Positions 54,454 to 63,536 of a stretch of 64,000 nt of DNA are shown here, one piece after another. Under the pieces are notes generated by a model that ran no database searches, had not been told where the DNA came from, and worked only from the letters and a program-made list of their open reading frames with translations. This DNA is from Burkholderiaceae bacterium (GTDB taxonomy: Bacteria > Pseudomonadota > Gammaproteobacteria > Burkholderiales > Burkholderiaceae_C): positions 1-64,000 of the forward strand of contig JACKLI010000002.1 of the NCBI GenBank assembly GCA_024235995.1, written 5' to 3'. The number at the start of each line of letters is the position of its first letter. Positions within the stretch are counted from its first letter, which is position 1. The position numbers and the translations under genes were made by a program.

Positions 54454-55092
54454 ATGAACATGCGCTCATCTCGTCTGCAGAGTGGGTTTACCTTGGTCGA
54501 GGTTCTCGTCGCCCTGGTGATCTTCGCGTTTGGAATGCTCGGGGCTGTCGGGATGATGCTGTCGTCCATGCAATCCACCCAGTACTCCTCCAACTCGGTC
54601 GTGGCAGGGGCGATGGCGCGCGAATACGGAGAGCTGATGCAGATGATTCCCGATGGCGTTTCCTCGACCTCGTCGGCGACGGCAACCTCGACCAACACCT
54701 TGATGGTCGATACCGATTCCTTCTCCACTGGAGTCGCCAACAACTGCACCGGCGCCGACAAAAATTGCACCCCGGACGCGCTCCTGACCGCCGCGCGAGA
54801 CGACTGGGCGCTGCGCGTCAAGTCCACCGGCACCCTGCCCGAGGGGCGCGCCGAGGTGTGCCGTGATTCCACGCCGCGCAACGCAGCGGGTGAGCTGGAA
54901 TGGGGCGGGTGCGATCAAGCCGGAGCGACGGTGCTGATCAAGATGGGCTGGCTGGGCAAGCCGCCCGTTGGATCCAAGGGCAGCAGCGTCGATACGAATT
55001 GGATGACCGCCGATCGGCCGCGGTTTGCGGTTTCGGTGATGGGCAACCTGCGCGACTACGTAGGAACGCCCCCGCCGGGAGCCACGCCATGA
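54454..55092 (+). CDS. pilV: type IV pilus minor pilin PilV
   Basis: A 212-residue prepilin-like protein. The leader MNMRSSRLQSG is cleaved before FTLVEVLVALVIFAFGML, with E5 of the mature protein present. A cysteine pair is in NNCTGADKNCTP. It is first in the minor-pilin operon; minor pilins prime pilus assembly with PilY1. It overlaps pilW by 4 bp. The ATG at 54454 is chosen because the leader then has normal length. Confidence 0.92.
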   Translation: MNMRSSRLQSGFTLVEVLVALVIFAFGMLGAVGMMLSSMQSTQYSSNSVVAGAMAREYGELMQMIPDGVSSTSSATATSTNTLMVDTDSFSTGVANNCTGADKNCTPDALLTAARDDWALRVKSTGTLPEGRAEVCRDSTPRNAAGELEWGGCDQAGATVLIKMGWLGKPPVGSKGSSVDTNWMTADRPRFAVSVMGNLRDYVGTPPPGATP

Positions 55093-56057
55093 CCGTGCGG
55101 TCGATCGCCCCCCGCAGGCAGCGCGGCTTGACCTTGGTCGAGTTGCTGGTCGCCATCGTCCTCATGCTGATGGTCACCATGGCGACCGTGGCGCTGTATT
55201 CGGTCAACTCGTCCAGCAAACGTACGGTGGACGCCTCGCAAAGCCTCGACGACACCGCACGCTTTGCGTTCGAGTTGATCGGCCAGGCCATCCACGACGC
55301 GGGCTACCCCGGAGCCGTGCCCGAGGAAAGCGACGCCGGCCTGACGCGGCGCACGCTGTCCAATCCGTTCGACCTGTGTGTGGGTAGCTCGGATACCAAG
55401 CCGTGTCCGATCCTGGGGTTTGACGACTCCAAAGTTGCCTCCACTCAGGGTGAAGTTGGCGAGGCCAGCAGCGGTGGGGTCAACAGCAGTGACAGCCTGG
55501 CGATTCGGTTCAATGGCGCGAGCGACACCGCCCAGGCGCGCCAGCAGGGTCGCGGCAACGGCAGCGTGAAGACCTGTGGCGGCAACAGCGTGGCCCTTAC
55601 GGATGACGAGACCCAGTTGGGCATGAGCATCTTCTGGGTCGCGACGTACAAGGACGAGCCCGAGCTTTATTGCTCCGAGGAGTATTACCAGCCCGACTCT
55701 CCGGCGGGCTGGAAGCGTCTGAGCAATCCCATGGCGCGAGGCGTCGAGGTCTTCAAGGTGATGTACGGCGTGGACTGCCAGGGGTCGCCCTGCGTGCGCG
55801 ATGGCGTGCCGGACCGCTGGGTCAGCGCCGCCGATGTGGGCGCTGGCAACTGGCCCTACGTCAAGGCCGTGCGCGTGGGGCTGATTGTTCGTGGTCCGCC
55901 GGGCAGCGCGCAAGCCGCCTCGGGCGACAAGTTGTATCCGCTGGGCAAGGACTTCAGCGATGGTCAGACGGCCGATGGCCTGGAGTTCACGCCGCCCGAC
56001 GATGGACGCCTGCGCCGGGTCTACACGACCACTTTCATGTTGCGCAACTCGATGTGA
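55089..56057 (+). CDS. pilW: type IV pilus minor pilin PilW
   Basis: A 322-residue large minor pilin. The leader ends RRQRG before LTLVELLVAIVLMLMVTMAT, with E5 present. The globular part contains the DTARFAFELIGQAIHDAGYPG motif found in PilW proteins. Overlaps pilV by 4 bp and pilX by 1 bp (TGATG). Confidence 0.92.
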   Translation: MTVRSIAPRRQRGLTLVELLVAIVLMLMVTMATVALYSVNSSSKRTVDASQSLDDTARFAFELIGQAIHDAGYPGAVPEESDAGLTRRTLSNPFDLCVGSSDTKPCPILGFDDSKVASTQGEVGEASSGGVNSSDSLAIRFNGASDTAQARQQGRGNGSVKTCGGNSVALTDDETQLGMSIFWVATYKDEPELYCSEEYYQPDSPAGWKRLSNPMARGVEVFKVMYGVDCQGSPCVRDGVPDRWVSAADVGAGNWPYVKAVRVGLIVRGPPGSAQAASGDKLYPLGKDFSDGQTADGLEFTPPDDGRLRRVYTTTFMLRNSM

Positions 56058-56749
56058 TGCCTGTCATGAGCCTGCCCAAAAAAACCCCTCTCCAGCGACC
56101 GCAGCGTGGTGTGGCCCTGGTTTTCGTTCTCTTGATGATGACCATCGCCATCACGGCGGCCCTGTTTGCTGCGCGCAGCACCCTGCTGGGCGACAAGGCC
56201 GCACGCAACGACCGCGATCACCAGGTTGCGTTTCAGGCGGCCGAGCTGGCCTTGAACGACGCCGAACTCGACATCATGGATGCCACGCTGGCGCTGGCCC
56301 AGAACTCCAAGGCCCGTGGCTGCAAGTTCGGCAACAAGGACGTCGCGTTCTATCCGGAGCCCAACTGCAGCGCCAACACCGATCGGCGCGGTTTTTGCGA
56401 GCAGGTTATAGGTAGCACCAAACCCATGTACGAAGTGATCAACTGGGAAGATACCAACGACGCGACGCGTGTCTACGTGAAATACGGCGAATTCACGGGT
56501 CGCAGTGCTCAATTTGCAACCGGTGACGGTTCAACCAGTGTCAAACCTCCCACGCCGGCCAAGCCACCCAAATACATCATTGTCCAGTCCTCGCCGGCCA
56601 AGGTGCAGATTCTGCGTAACAAGCAGACCTTCGAGGTCGAGGCGGCCTACAAGGTTTATGCCTTGGGCTACGGCGTCAACCCCAATACCAAGGTGATGCT
56701 GGAAGGTGAGATTTACAAGCCAGTGCTCGAAAAGACGTGCAGGAGCTGA
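56057..56749 (+). CDS. pilX: type IV pilus minor pilin PilX
   Basis: A 230-residue minor pilin with leader end QRG followed by VALVFVLLMMTIAITAALFAARST; the glutamate at position 5 is absent (VALVF), which is normal for PilX/GspK-like proteins. The AFQAAELALNDAE segment after the helix is a PilX signature. An ATG at 56066 is an alternative start. It leads into pilY1 after 10 bp. Confidence 0.9.
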   Translation: MPVMSLPKKTPLQRPQRGVALVFVLLMMTIAITAALFAARSTLLGDKAARNDRDHQVAFQAAELALNDAELDIMDATLALAQNSKARGCKFGNKDVAFYPEPNCSANTDRRGFCEQVIGSTKPMYEVINWEDTNDATRVYVKYGEFTGRSAQFATGDGSTSVKPPTPAKPPKYIIVQSSPAKVQILRNKQTFEVEAAYKVYALGYGVNPNTKVMLEGEIYKPVLEKTCRS

Positions 56750-56759
56750 AGGAGACGTC

Positions 56760-59700
56760 ATGAATCAAACAGTCAAACCAGCCAATCCCGGTCGCAAGGG
56801 CATTTCCAGAACCTGGCTGCGCTCGGTGGTCTTCGTCACCCTGACCCTGCTTGCGGGGACGGCGGGGTTGCGCATCGCATCCTCGCAAAGCACCTTGCCC
56901 AACACGGTGGACCTCGGCTCCACGCCCAGCGCCAAGCAGGAGGAGCCTTCCAACGTCTCGCTGGCCCTGTCGGTCGAATTTCCGACGGTGGGTGCCGCCT
57001 ATCGCGATGCTGAATATGTGCACGACCTGGTGAATCACCCCTACATTGGGTATTGGGACATCAACAGTTGCTACCTGTACAAGGATGCCAATGATGGCTC
57101 GGCGCTTGGGGGCGAATATTTTTACCGGACGGGGGCGACCGACAGCAGTGGTTACTGCTCCAATGCCTACAGTGGCAACCTGCTCAACTACGTGGCCACT
57201 TCCGCCATCGACGTTTTGCGCCTGGCCCTGACGGGCGGCAACCGGGTGCTCGATACGGCCGGCACCACGGTGCTCGAGCGCGCGTATCTTTATAACGGCT
57301 GGGGTCTCAACGATGGGACTTATTTTCCAGTACACAAGATCAATAAGTCGTTGCTGGGCAAGGTGATGCCCAATGGAACGCCAGCTTCTGGCAGCAACTA
57401 CGTATACGGCGGGAGTTGCCTGGACAGGATTTGGTTCGGGACGACGACGGGGAATGGTTTGGATTGTGGAAATCCTGCAAAAAACTATGAACTGAACCCA
57501 TCTCAAATTGTCAATAAAAAGACAGTTTACCTGCCGATGTATGCACGCGTGCAGGTTTGCACCAACACAGAAGCGCAGAGCCGAACCGACTTGTGTACGC
57601 GTTATCCCAACGGCAATTACAAGCCCATTGGTGAAATTCAGAAAAAATCCGATGGTACACGTTTGGCGGCCTTCGGTTATCTCGCTGACAATTCCGATAC
57701 CCGTTACGGCGGCGTGTTGCGTGCGCCCATGGGCTATGTAGGCCCGACGCTGCCCAACAGTTCTGGTGTCTTGGTCCCCAATAGCCAAAAAGAATGGGAT
57801 CAAGTGACGGGTGTTTTTGTCAACAACCCAAAAAATGCGACGTCATTTACCTACAGTGGTGTCATCAACTACGTGAATCGATTTGGAACCACCGGGCCAA
57901 CCAAGGGTTATTACAAAGGCCTTGACCCGGTGGGGGAATTGTATTACGAGTCGCTTCGCTATTACATGGGCCTGGGCCCGACACCGGCAGCAGTCAGCAA
58001 TTATTCAGGCAAGGAAGATGGTTTTCCGGTTTATACCACCTGGAGCGACCCGATCGGCAATGCCTGTCAACGCAAAAATTACACGTTGGTGATTGGGGAT
58101 GTCAACACCCACTATGACAAGCAATTGCCTGGACATGGCGGGGCGGGTTCGACCACGACGGATACGCAAGACCCGGCTCGTGCGGTTGAGTCCTTGCTTG
58201 GGGGTGGAACCTTCAATGCGGTTGATTGGACGAAAACCATATCTCAGTTCGAAACCAATGCGAATGCCACCTACAACAATTCATTCGGGGTCAGCGTTCC
58301 GACCAGCGGCAATCCGAATCCGAATGCGTCCAATGACAACCTGAACAGCAAGAGGACGGGTTCGGGCGGTCACTCTGCCTATTATTGGGCTGGTGCGGCT
58401 TACTGGGCACACACGCAGGCCATCCGCAACGACAACGATGCCGAGGGCAAAAGCAAAAGCCTCGTTCGGGTGAATACCTTTACGATCGACGTCGATGAAG
58501 GTGGCAATGGATCCATCGAAGATGACAATCCACGTGGTATCAAGCCACGCCAGAGCAGTTTTTATCTGGCCGGCAAATACGGGTGGTTCAACAACACCGA
58601 CGGCTCCAAGCTGAATCGTCTGGACCCGCTGGCCACTGGGGCACTGGGTGCGAATGAGCAACTCGACGGCCAACCGTTCCGCAACATTCTGACCGGCGCG
58701 CTGGACAACACGCGCTGGGAATATGCCGGCGGGCCGAATACACCCGATGGCTATGTGATTGCCAGCCAGGCCAAAAAGATGATGGAGGGCGTGTCGCGCT
58801 TCTTCAATTCGATTGGCGGCAGCATCACGCCCAGCTCGGTTATGGGATTGAGCTCGGTCAACTTCAGCACGGCTTCGCCCGATGGCGCCATGTTCGTGCC
58901 CCAGTTCGATTCGAAGACCTGGAGCGGCCGCTTGCTGAAGGCCAAGATGACGTTCAGCCAGTCGACGGGCGATCTGACCATCGCTTCGACGCTGTGGGAC
59001 GCGGGCAAGATCCTGACCGATGGCTCGACGGCCACCGGCGCGGTGACCGATCCGCAGATCAAGCCGGCCGATCGCAAATTGTTTACCTACTCGCGCGACT
59101 CCCTTAATCAGGGTGGGCAGGTGCTGACGGTTGCCGACAAAACCAAGCTGGACGCCGACGTGCTGGCGTCCCTGGCCATCAAGCCCACGGGTGCACCGGC
59201 GGCGATTTCCGACTCGGACATGCAGAACGCCACGATCAACTGGCTGCGTGGCGACCGGTCGCTGGAGGCGGGAACGGCGGGCGGCTACCTGCGCGCCAGA
59301 ACGTCCATCCTCGGCGCTATCGTCAACTCCGGGCCGGTTTACAAGCAGGGTGTCGACAGTGACGTGACGGGCGACGGCTTTGCCCAGTTTGCCGCCACGC
59401 AGAAGACGCGCACAGCCACGGTTTACGTGGGGGCCAACGACGGCTTCCTGCACGCCTTTCAGGCCAGTGACGGCAAGGAGCTGTTTGCCTACATGCCACG
59501 TGCCGTGGCCGAGTCGGCCCACTTGCTGGCCGCGGCGGACTATTCCTATCGTCCCTTTGTCGACGCGATTCCGCTGGTCAGCGAGGCGCAGCAGGTGGAT
59601 GGCGATGGGAAGCTGCAGTGGAAGACGCTTCTCGTGTCCGGCATGGGAGGGGGTGCGCAGGGTGTTTTTGCGCTGAACGTGACCGATCCGACAAGCTTCT

Positions 59701-60884
59701 CCAAGGACAATGTCCTGTTCGAGTTCACCGATCGGGATGATCCGGACATGGGCAACGTCGTCGGGTCTCCCAAGCTGGTGCGCATGAAGATCCCGGGTGA
59801 CGCGGGGGCTGATCCGACCTATCGGTGGTTCGTGGCCGTCAGCAGTGGCTACAACAACTACAAGGCCGACGGGTACGCCAGCACCGACGGCGCACAGGCA
59901 CTGTTTTTGCTGAGTGTGGACAAATCGCCATCGGCAGCCTGGGCTGAGAACACCAACTATTACAAGATGAAATTGCCAGCGCCGGCAGGCACCATCAAGG
60001 CGGCCGCGCTCACCAACCCTGGTGTCGCAACCGATGTCCAAGGCAACGCCGTGATCTTCTATGCCGGGGACACCTATGGCAATCTCTGGAAGTTCGATTT
60101 CCTGAATGGCCTGACTGCGTCCTTGGCAGCCGAGGCAATCAAGAAGAGCGGATCTGCCAAGCCGCTGGCCATATTGAAGGACAAGAACAACAAGTCACAG
60201 CCCATCACCACGATTCCGCAGGTGGCACCGGGCTTGAGCGATGGCTACATGGTGATTGTTGGTACCGGCAAATACATCGAAACCGGTGATGCAGCCACCA
60301 CCGAAGGCAACAGCGTTTATGGCATTTGGGATGACCTGGGCAGTGGAGCCTCCAGTTACCAACTGGGTCGCTCCAAGTTTCTGGAGCGCAAGTTCACGGC
60401 TACGGGCGTGACCGATGGCAGCGCATCGTTTGTCTTTGGCAACGGAGGGACGACGGCCGCGCCGAAGTACCGCGGCTGGTACCTGGATTTGCCCGTTGCC
60501 GGTGAACGGGTGGTGGTGGAGCCCGATACGCGCTTCGGCTACACCGCGGTCAATTCCTTCGTGCCGCCAGCCGACTGCTCGGCCAATGGCACGGGCGCGA
60601 TCATGACGTTTGACAACCTGTATGGCACCAGCCGCAGCACGCGCGACTTTCGGTCGCGACCGCTCAGCCGGCCACGCATCGTGGCGCTCGACCTTTCGGC
60701 AACCGACGCCTATACCTACACGACCCGACTGCCGACCGGGCGGCGCGACCTGACGATCTATTCCAGGCCGGTCAGCGCGGTGGGTGGAAGTGGGGCCAAC
60801 GATCCGACGGTGGCGCAAGGCCCGATGGTGGCAACCAAGATCCCCGCGGGCCGGGTGGGCTGGCGCGAGATCAAGAACTTTTGA
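56760..60884 (+). CDS. pilY1: type IV pilus tip adhesin/assembly factor PilY1
   Basis: A 1374-residue secreted protein. The N-terminus has an uncleaved-anchor-like hydrophobic segment (about 19-43). The first half (about 60-760) is variable and has no VWA motif that I can see. The C-terminal beta-propeller domain starts near 870 and holds GDGFAQFAAT, VYVGANDGFLHAF, LLVSGMGGGAQGVFALNVTD and FYAGDTYGNLWKFDF. Calcium-loop candidates are VDSDVTGDG before the propeller and DVDEGGNGSIEDD in the middle. The classical loop just before YAGD is poorly conserved (GVATDVQGN). PilY1 primes pilus assembly and mediates attachment. The first half (57.0-58.6 kb) has more A+T than its surroundings. Confidence 0.92.
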   Translation: MNQTVKPANPGRKGISRTWLRSVVFVTLTLLAGTAGLRIASSQSTLPNTVDLGSTPSAKQEEPSNVSLALSVEFPTVGAAYRDAEYVHDLVNHPYIGYWDINSCYLYKDANDGSALGGEYFYRTGATDSSGYCSNAYSGNLLNYVATSAIDVLRLALTGGNRVLDTAGTTVLERAYLYNGWGLNDGTYFPVHKINKSLLGKVMPNGTPASGSNYVYGGSCLDRIWFGTTTGNGLDCGNPAKNYELNPSQIVNKKTVYLPMYARVQVCTNTEAQSRTDLCTRYPNGNYKPIGEIQKKSDGTRLAAFGYLADNSDTRYGGVLRAPMGYVGPTLPNSSGVLVPNSQKEWDQVTGVFVNNPKNATSFTYSGVINYVNRFGTTGPTKGYYKGLDPVGELYYESLRYYMGLGPTPAAVSNYSGKEDGFPVYTTWSDPIGNACQRKNYTLVIGDVNTHYDKQLPGHGGAGSTTTDTQDPARAVESLLGGGTFNAVDWTKTISQFETNANATYNNSFGVSVPTSGNPNPNASNDNLNSKRTGSGGHSAYYWAGAAYWAHTQAIRNDNDAEGKSKSLVRVNTFTIDVDEGGNGSIEDDNPRGIKPRQSSFYLAGKYGWFNNTDGSKLNRLDPLATGALGANEQLDGQPFRNILTGALDNTRWEYAGGPNTPDGYVIASQAKKMMEGVSRFFNSIGGSITPSSVMGLSSVNFSTASPDGAMFVPQFDSKTWSGRLLKAKMTFSQSTGDLTIASTLWDAGKILTDGSTATGAVTDPQIKPADRKLFTYSRDSLNQGGQVLTVADKTKLDADVLASLAIKPTGAPAAISDSDMQNATINWLRGDRSLEAGTAGGYLRARTSILGAIVNSGPVYKQGVDSDVTGDGFAQFAATQKTRTATVYVGANDGFLHAFQASDGKELFAYMPRAVAESAHLLAAADYSYRPFVDAIPLVSEAQQVDGDGKLQWKTLLVSGMGGGAQGVFALNVTDPTSFSKDNVLFEFTDRDDPDMGNVVGSPKLVRMKIPGDAGADPTYRWFVAVSSGYNNYKADGYASTDGAQALFLLSVDKSPSAAWAENTNYYKMKLPAPAGTIKAAALTNPGVATDVQGNAVIFYAGDTYGNLWKFDFLNGLTASLAAEAIKKSGSAKPLAILKDKNNKSQPITTIPQVAPGLSDGYMVIVGTGKYIETGDAATTEGNSVYGIWDDLGSGASSYQLGRSKFLERKFTATGVTDGSASFVFGNGGTTAAPKYRGWYLDLPVAGERVVVEPDTRFGYTAVNSFVPPADCSANGTGAIMTFDNLYGTSRSTRDFRSRPLSRPRIVALDLSATDAYTYTTRLPTGRRDLTIYSRPVSAVGGSGANDPTVAQGPMVATKIPAGRVGWREIKNF

Positions 60885-60896
60885 TCGGACTTTGTG

Positions 60897-61343
60897 ATGC
60901 ACACCAAGCAAGCACGCGGGTTCACGCTGATCGAGGTGATGATCACGGTGGCGATCGTGGCCATTTTGGCGGCCATCGCCTATCCCTCCTATCTCGAACA
61001 GATTGCCAAGGGCAAGCGCTCGGAGTGTCGCTCGGGCGCCTTGCAGACCATGCAGCAGGAAGAGCGCTACTTCGGCCAGTACAACACCTACATCGCGGCC
61101 AGCGCGCCGCCGGCGGCGGCCAAGGTCAAGAACTTCTCGGGTGACAACGCGGCCAGCAGCGCATGCACGATCTCGGCGGTCATCTGCGACACGGGCCAGA
61201 CCGTGGCTCAATGCATCGAGGCGCGCTCGACACCCAAGTACAGCGACCCGAAGGGTATTGAGTACCTCTACGTGGACAGCAACGGCGCGCGTGGCTGCTC
61301 CATCGGCGGTACGCGCACCACGACGGAGAAAGCATGCTGGTAG
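60897..61343 (+). CDS. PilE-type minor pilin
   Basis: A 148-residue type IV prepilin. Leader ends QARG before FTLIEVMITVAIVAILAAIAYPSY, a classical class III leader with E5. A disulfide loop (CTISAVICDTGQTVAQC) and a C-terminal CSIGG..KACW region follow. It is the small PilE/ComP-like minor pilin that closes PilVWXY1 clusters in beta-proteobacteria. A GTG at 60894 is one codon upstream. It overlaps the next gene by 10 bp. Confidence 0.9.
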   Translation: MHTKQARGFTLIEVMITVAIVAILAAIAYPSYLEQIAKGKRSECRSGALQTMQQEERYFGQYNTYIAASAPPAAAKVKNFSGDNAASSACTISAVICDTGQTVAQCIEARSTPKYSDPKGIEYLYVDSNGARGCSIGGTRTTTEKACW

Positions 61344-61891
61344 ACCGACTTTCTTCGCGCGGCTCGAGCCGGCGCTCAAAGGGGTTCACCCTGATCGAGC
61401 TGATGGTCGTGGTGGCCATGGTGGCCATCCTGGCCACGCTGGCCGCGCCGTCCCTGCGTGAGTTTGCGGCCAACCAGGCCTTGGCGGGGGCCACGTCGGA
61501 CTTGATCGGTGCGAGCATGACCGCACGCAGTGCAGCCATCAGCCGCAACGCCAGGGTGGTGCTGGAGCCCGCATCGGGTTCGGATTGGCTCAGCGGCTGG
61601 CGCATCTACATCGACAAGAATGGAGACTTCAGTTACGTTGCCGCAGACGACGAACTGATCGCCACCGGTACGCCGCTGCCTGATTCGGTGGGGATCAACG
61701 CCAGCCCCTCCAGCAATTGCACCAACAAGACGAAGTTCGCCTACGGCGCGGACGGGTTTCTCTACGTTGGCGGTGTGTATGGCAATGGCGGTATCCCGCT
61801 GAAGTCCACGGTAACCAGCCGAGATCGGTGCGTGGTGTTCGACAAGATCGGCCGCACCCGTATTTGCGGCCAGGGCGCCGACGCCTGTTAG
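61334..61891 (+). CDS. GspH/FimT-family pseudopilin
   Basis: A 185-residue minor pilin with leader ending RRSKG before FTLIELMVVVAMVAILATLAAPSL. A GspH-like domain (LAGATSDLIGASMTARSAAISRNARVVLEP, SGWRIYIDKNG) and a C-terminal C-containing part (DRCVVFDKIGRTRICGQGADAC) are present. FimT proteins help pilus priming and in some species bind DNA for competence. It converges on hemA with a 4-bp overlap. Confidence 0.9.
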   Translation: MLVDRLSSRGSSRRSKGFTLIELMVVVAMVAILATLAAPSLREFAANQALAGATSDLIGASMTARSAAISRNARVVLEPASGSDWLSGWRIYIDKNGDFSYVAADDELIATGTPLPDSVGINASPSSNCTNKTKFAYGADGFLYVGGVYGNGGIPLKSTVTSRDRCVVFDKIGRTRICGQGADAC

Positions 61892-63180
61892 TTCTTGCCC
61901 TGGTTGGGCAAGCGGTCACCCCGCAAGAACAACCGCTCGATGGCCTGCGCCGTGTCGTCGCGCGCCTCGGGCGCGGCGGCGTGCAGCTCGGCCATGGCGC
62001 CGTGCAGCATCTTTTGCGTCAGCCCGCGCGACAGGGCTTCCAGCACGGCCTCGACGTCCTCGCCCTTGGCCAGGCGCTTGCGGGCGCGGGCCAGTTCCAG
62101 CGCGCGCCATTGGTCGGCCTGGGCGTTGAGCTGGCGGATGAGGGGCACCGTGCCGCGGGCGGGGTCGCGCTGGTCCAGCCAGTGCATGAAGCTTTGCACG
62201 CCGGCGTCGATGATGACCTCGGCTTGCGCCACGGCGGCCTGGCGGCTGGCCTGGCCGGTTTGCACCACCTGGGCCAGGTCGTCGACGGTGTACAGGTAGA
62301 CGTCGGGCAGCTGCTTGATCTCGGGCTCGATGTCGCGCGGCACGGCCAGGTCGACCATGAACATGGGGCGGTGGCGGCGCCGTTTGAGGGTGCGCTCGAC
62401 GGCGCCCAGGCCGAGGATGGGCAGTTGGCTGGCGGTGCAGCTGACGACGATGTCGAACTCGTGCAGGCGCTCGGGCAGCTCGGCCAGGCGCATGACCTGG
62501 GCGCCAAAGCGGCTGGCCAGCTTTTCGCCGCGCTCGAGCGTGCGGTTGGCGATGGCGATGGACAGCGGCTGGCGCGCGGCAAAGTGGGTGGCGGCCAGCT
62601 CGATCATTTCGCCGGCGCCGACGAACAGCACGCGCGTGCGGCCCAGGTCCTCGAACAGGTTGCCCGCCAGGCGCACGGCGGCGGCGGCCATGCTGATGGA
62701 GTGGGCGCCGATCTCGGTCGAGCTGCGCACCTGCTTGGCGACGGCAAAGCTGCGCTGAAACAGCTGGCTGAGGGTGCTGCCCAGGGCGCCGGCGTCCTCG
62801 GCGGCGCGCACGGCGTCCTTCAGTTGGCCCAGGATTTGCGGCTCGCCCAGCACCATGCTGTCCAGCCCGCTGGCGACGCGAAAGGCGTGGCGCGCGGTGG
62901 CGTCGCCCTGCAGGGTGTAGGTGTGCTGGCGCAGCGCGTCGACCGGCACGTGGCCGGCCTGCGCCAGCCAGCCCAGGGTGTGGTCGGTCTGCACCTGCTC
63001 GGACGCGCAATACACCTCGGTGCGGTTGCAGGTGGACAGGATGGCGGCCTCGGGGTGGCGCAGGTGCTGCTCGCGCAGGCCCTTGAGTGCGGGCGCGATG
63101 GCGTCGAGTGCAAACGCAAAACGACCGCGCAGATCGAGCGGCGCGGTGTTGTGGTTGAGTCCCAATGCCCAGACGGCCAT
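61888..63180 (-). CDS. hemA: glutamyl-tRNA reductase
   Basis: A 430-residue NADPH-dependent enzyme that makes glutamate-1-semialdehyde from Glu-tRNA, the first committed step of tetrapyrrole synthesis. The catalytic Cys51 is in LSTCNRTEVYC; the substrate motif is GLDSMVLGEPQILGQ; the NADPH domain has VLFVGAGEMIELAA and FDIVVSCTAS. The C-terminal dimerisation helices are present. prfA, its usual downstream partner, is separated by the minor-pilin cassette. Confidence 0.96.
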   Translation of the reverse strand: MAVWALGLNHNTAPLDLRGRFAFALDAIAPALKGLREQHLRHPEAAILSTCNRTEVYCASEQVQTDHTLGWLAQAGHVPVDALRQHTYTLQGDATARHAFRVASGLDSMVLGEPQILGQLKDAVRAAEDAGALGSTLSQLFQRSFAVAKQVRSSTEIGAHSISMAAAAVRLAGNLFEDLGRTRVLFVGAGEMIELAATHFAARQPLSIAIANRTLERGEKLASRFGAQVMRLAELPERLHEFDIVVSCTASQLPILGLGAVERTLKRRRHRPMFMVDLAVPRDIEPEIKQLPDVYLYTVDDLAQVVQTGQASRQAAVAQAEVIIDAGVQSFMHWLDQRDPARGTVPLIRQLNAQADQWRALELARARKRLAKGEDVEAVLEALSRGLTQKMLHGAMAELHAAAPEARDDTAQAIERLFLRGDRLPNQGKN

Positions 63181-63251
63181 GCGGTCGATTATAAAATTTG
63201 ATGCGGGTTCAGGTGCGGCAGCCTCGCCAGGGCTTGACTCATATCAAAACC

Positions 63252-63524
63252 ATGGATTGGCTCGATTTCACGTGGCATGTGGCCGGCTTTGTCGCCCCGG
63301 CGCTGGTGTTGGCCCCGGCCATGGTGCTGGCCAGCCGTTTTTTGGGGCCCAAAAAGGCCAAGGCGCTTGCCTGGCCTGCCCAAGCAGCTATCAATTTCAT
63401 GGTTTGCCTGGCGGTTTTGGTGGGCGGCTTGGTCTTGAGCGGGCACGACGGGCGCATGGCCACCTACGCCGCGCTGGTGCTGGCCAGTGCCGCCTGCCAG
63501 GCCTGGCTGACGCGCCGGCGCTGA
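63252..63524 (+). CDS. small membrane protein, uncharacterised
   Basis: A 90-residue protein with about three hydrophobic segments (9-27, about 38-60 and 67-82), divergent from hemA with 71 bp between starts. Codons about 45-63 (QAAINFMVCLAVLVGGLVLS) are encoded by DNA that resembles the dispersed repeat. I do not recognise a function; it looks like a conserved beta-proteobacterial neighbour of hemA. Confidence 0.65.
   Translation: MDWLDFTWHVAGFVAPALVLAPAMVLASRFLGPKKAKALAWPAQAAINFMVCLAVLVGGLVLSGHDGRMATYAALVLASAACQAWLTRRR
63385..63441 (+). repeat. probable dispersed-repeat copy inside a small membrane-protein gene
   Basis: The DNA reads cagctatcaatttcatggtt, then tggcggttttggtggg, cggcttggtcttgagc. 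The opening gctatcaa and ending ttggtcttgagc match the repeat family; the middle is more diverged. Confidence 0.45.
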
Positions 63525-63536
63525 GCTTGTCCCGGG

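Noticed and set aside
58281..60041. Minus-strand open frame of about 586 codons inside pilY1
   Set aside because: It lies wholly within pilY1, which has strong family motifs in the other frame; no recognisable domain.
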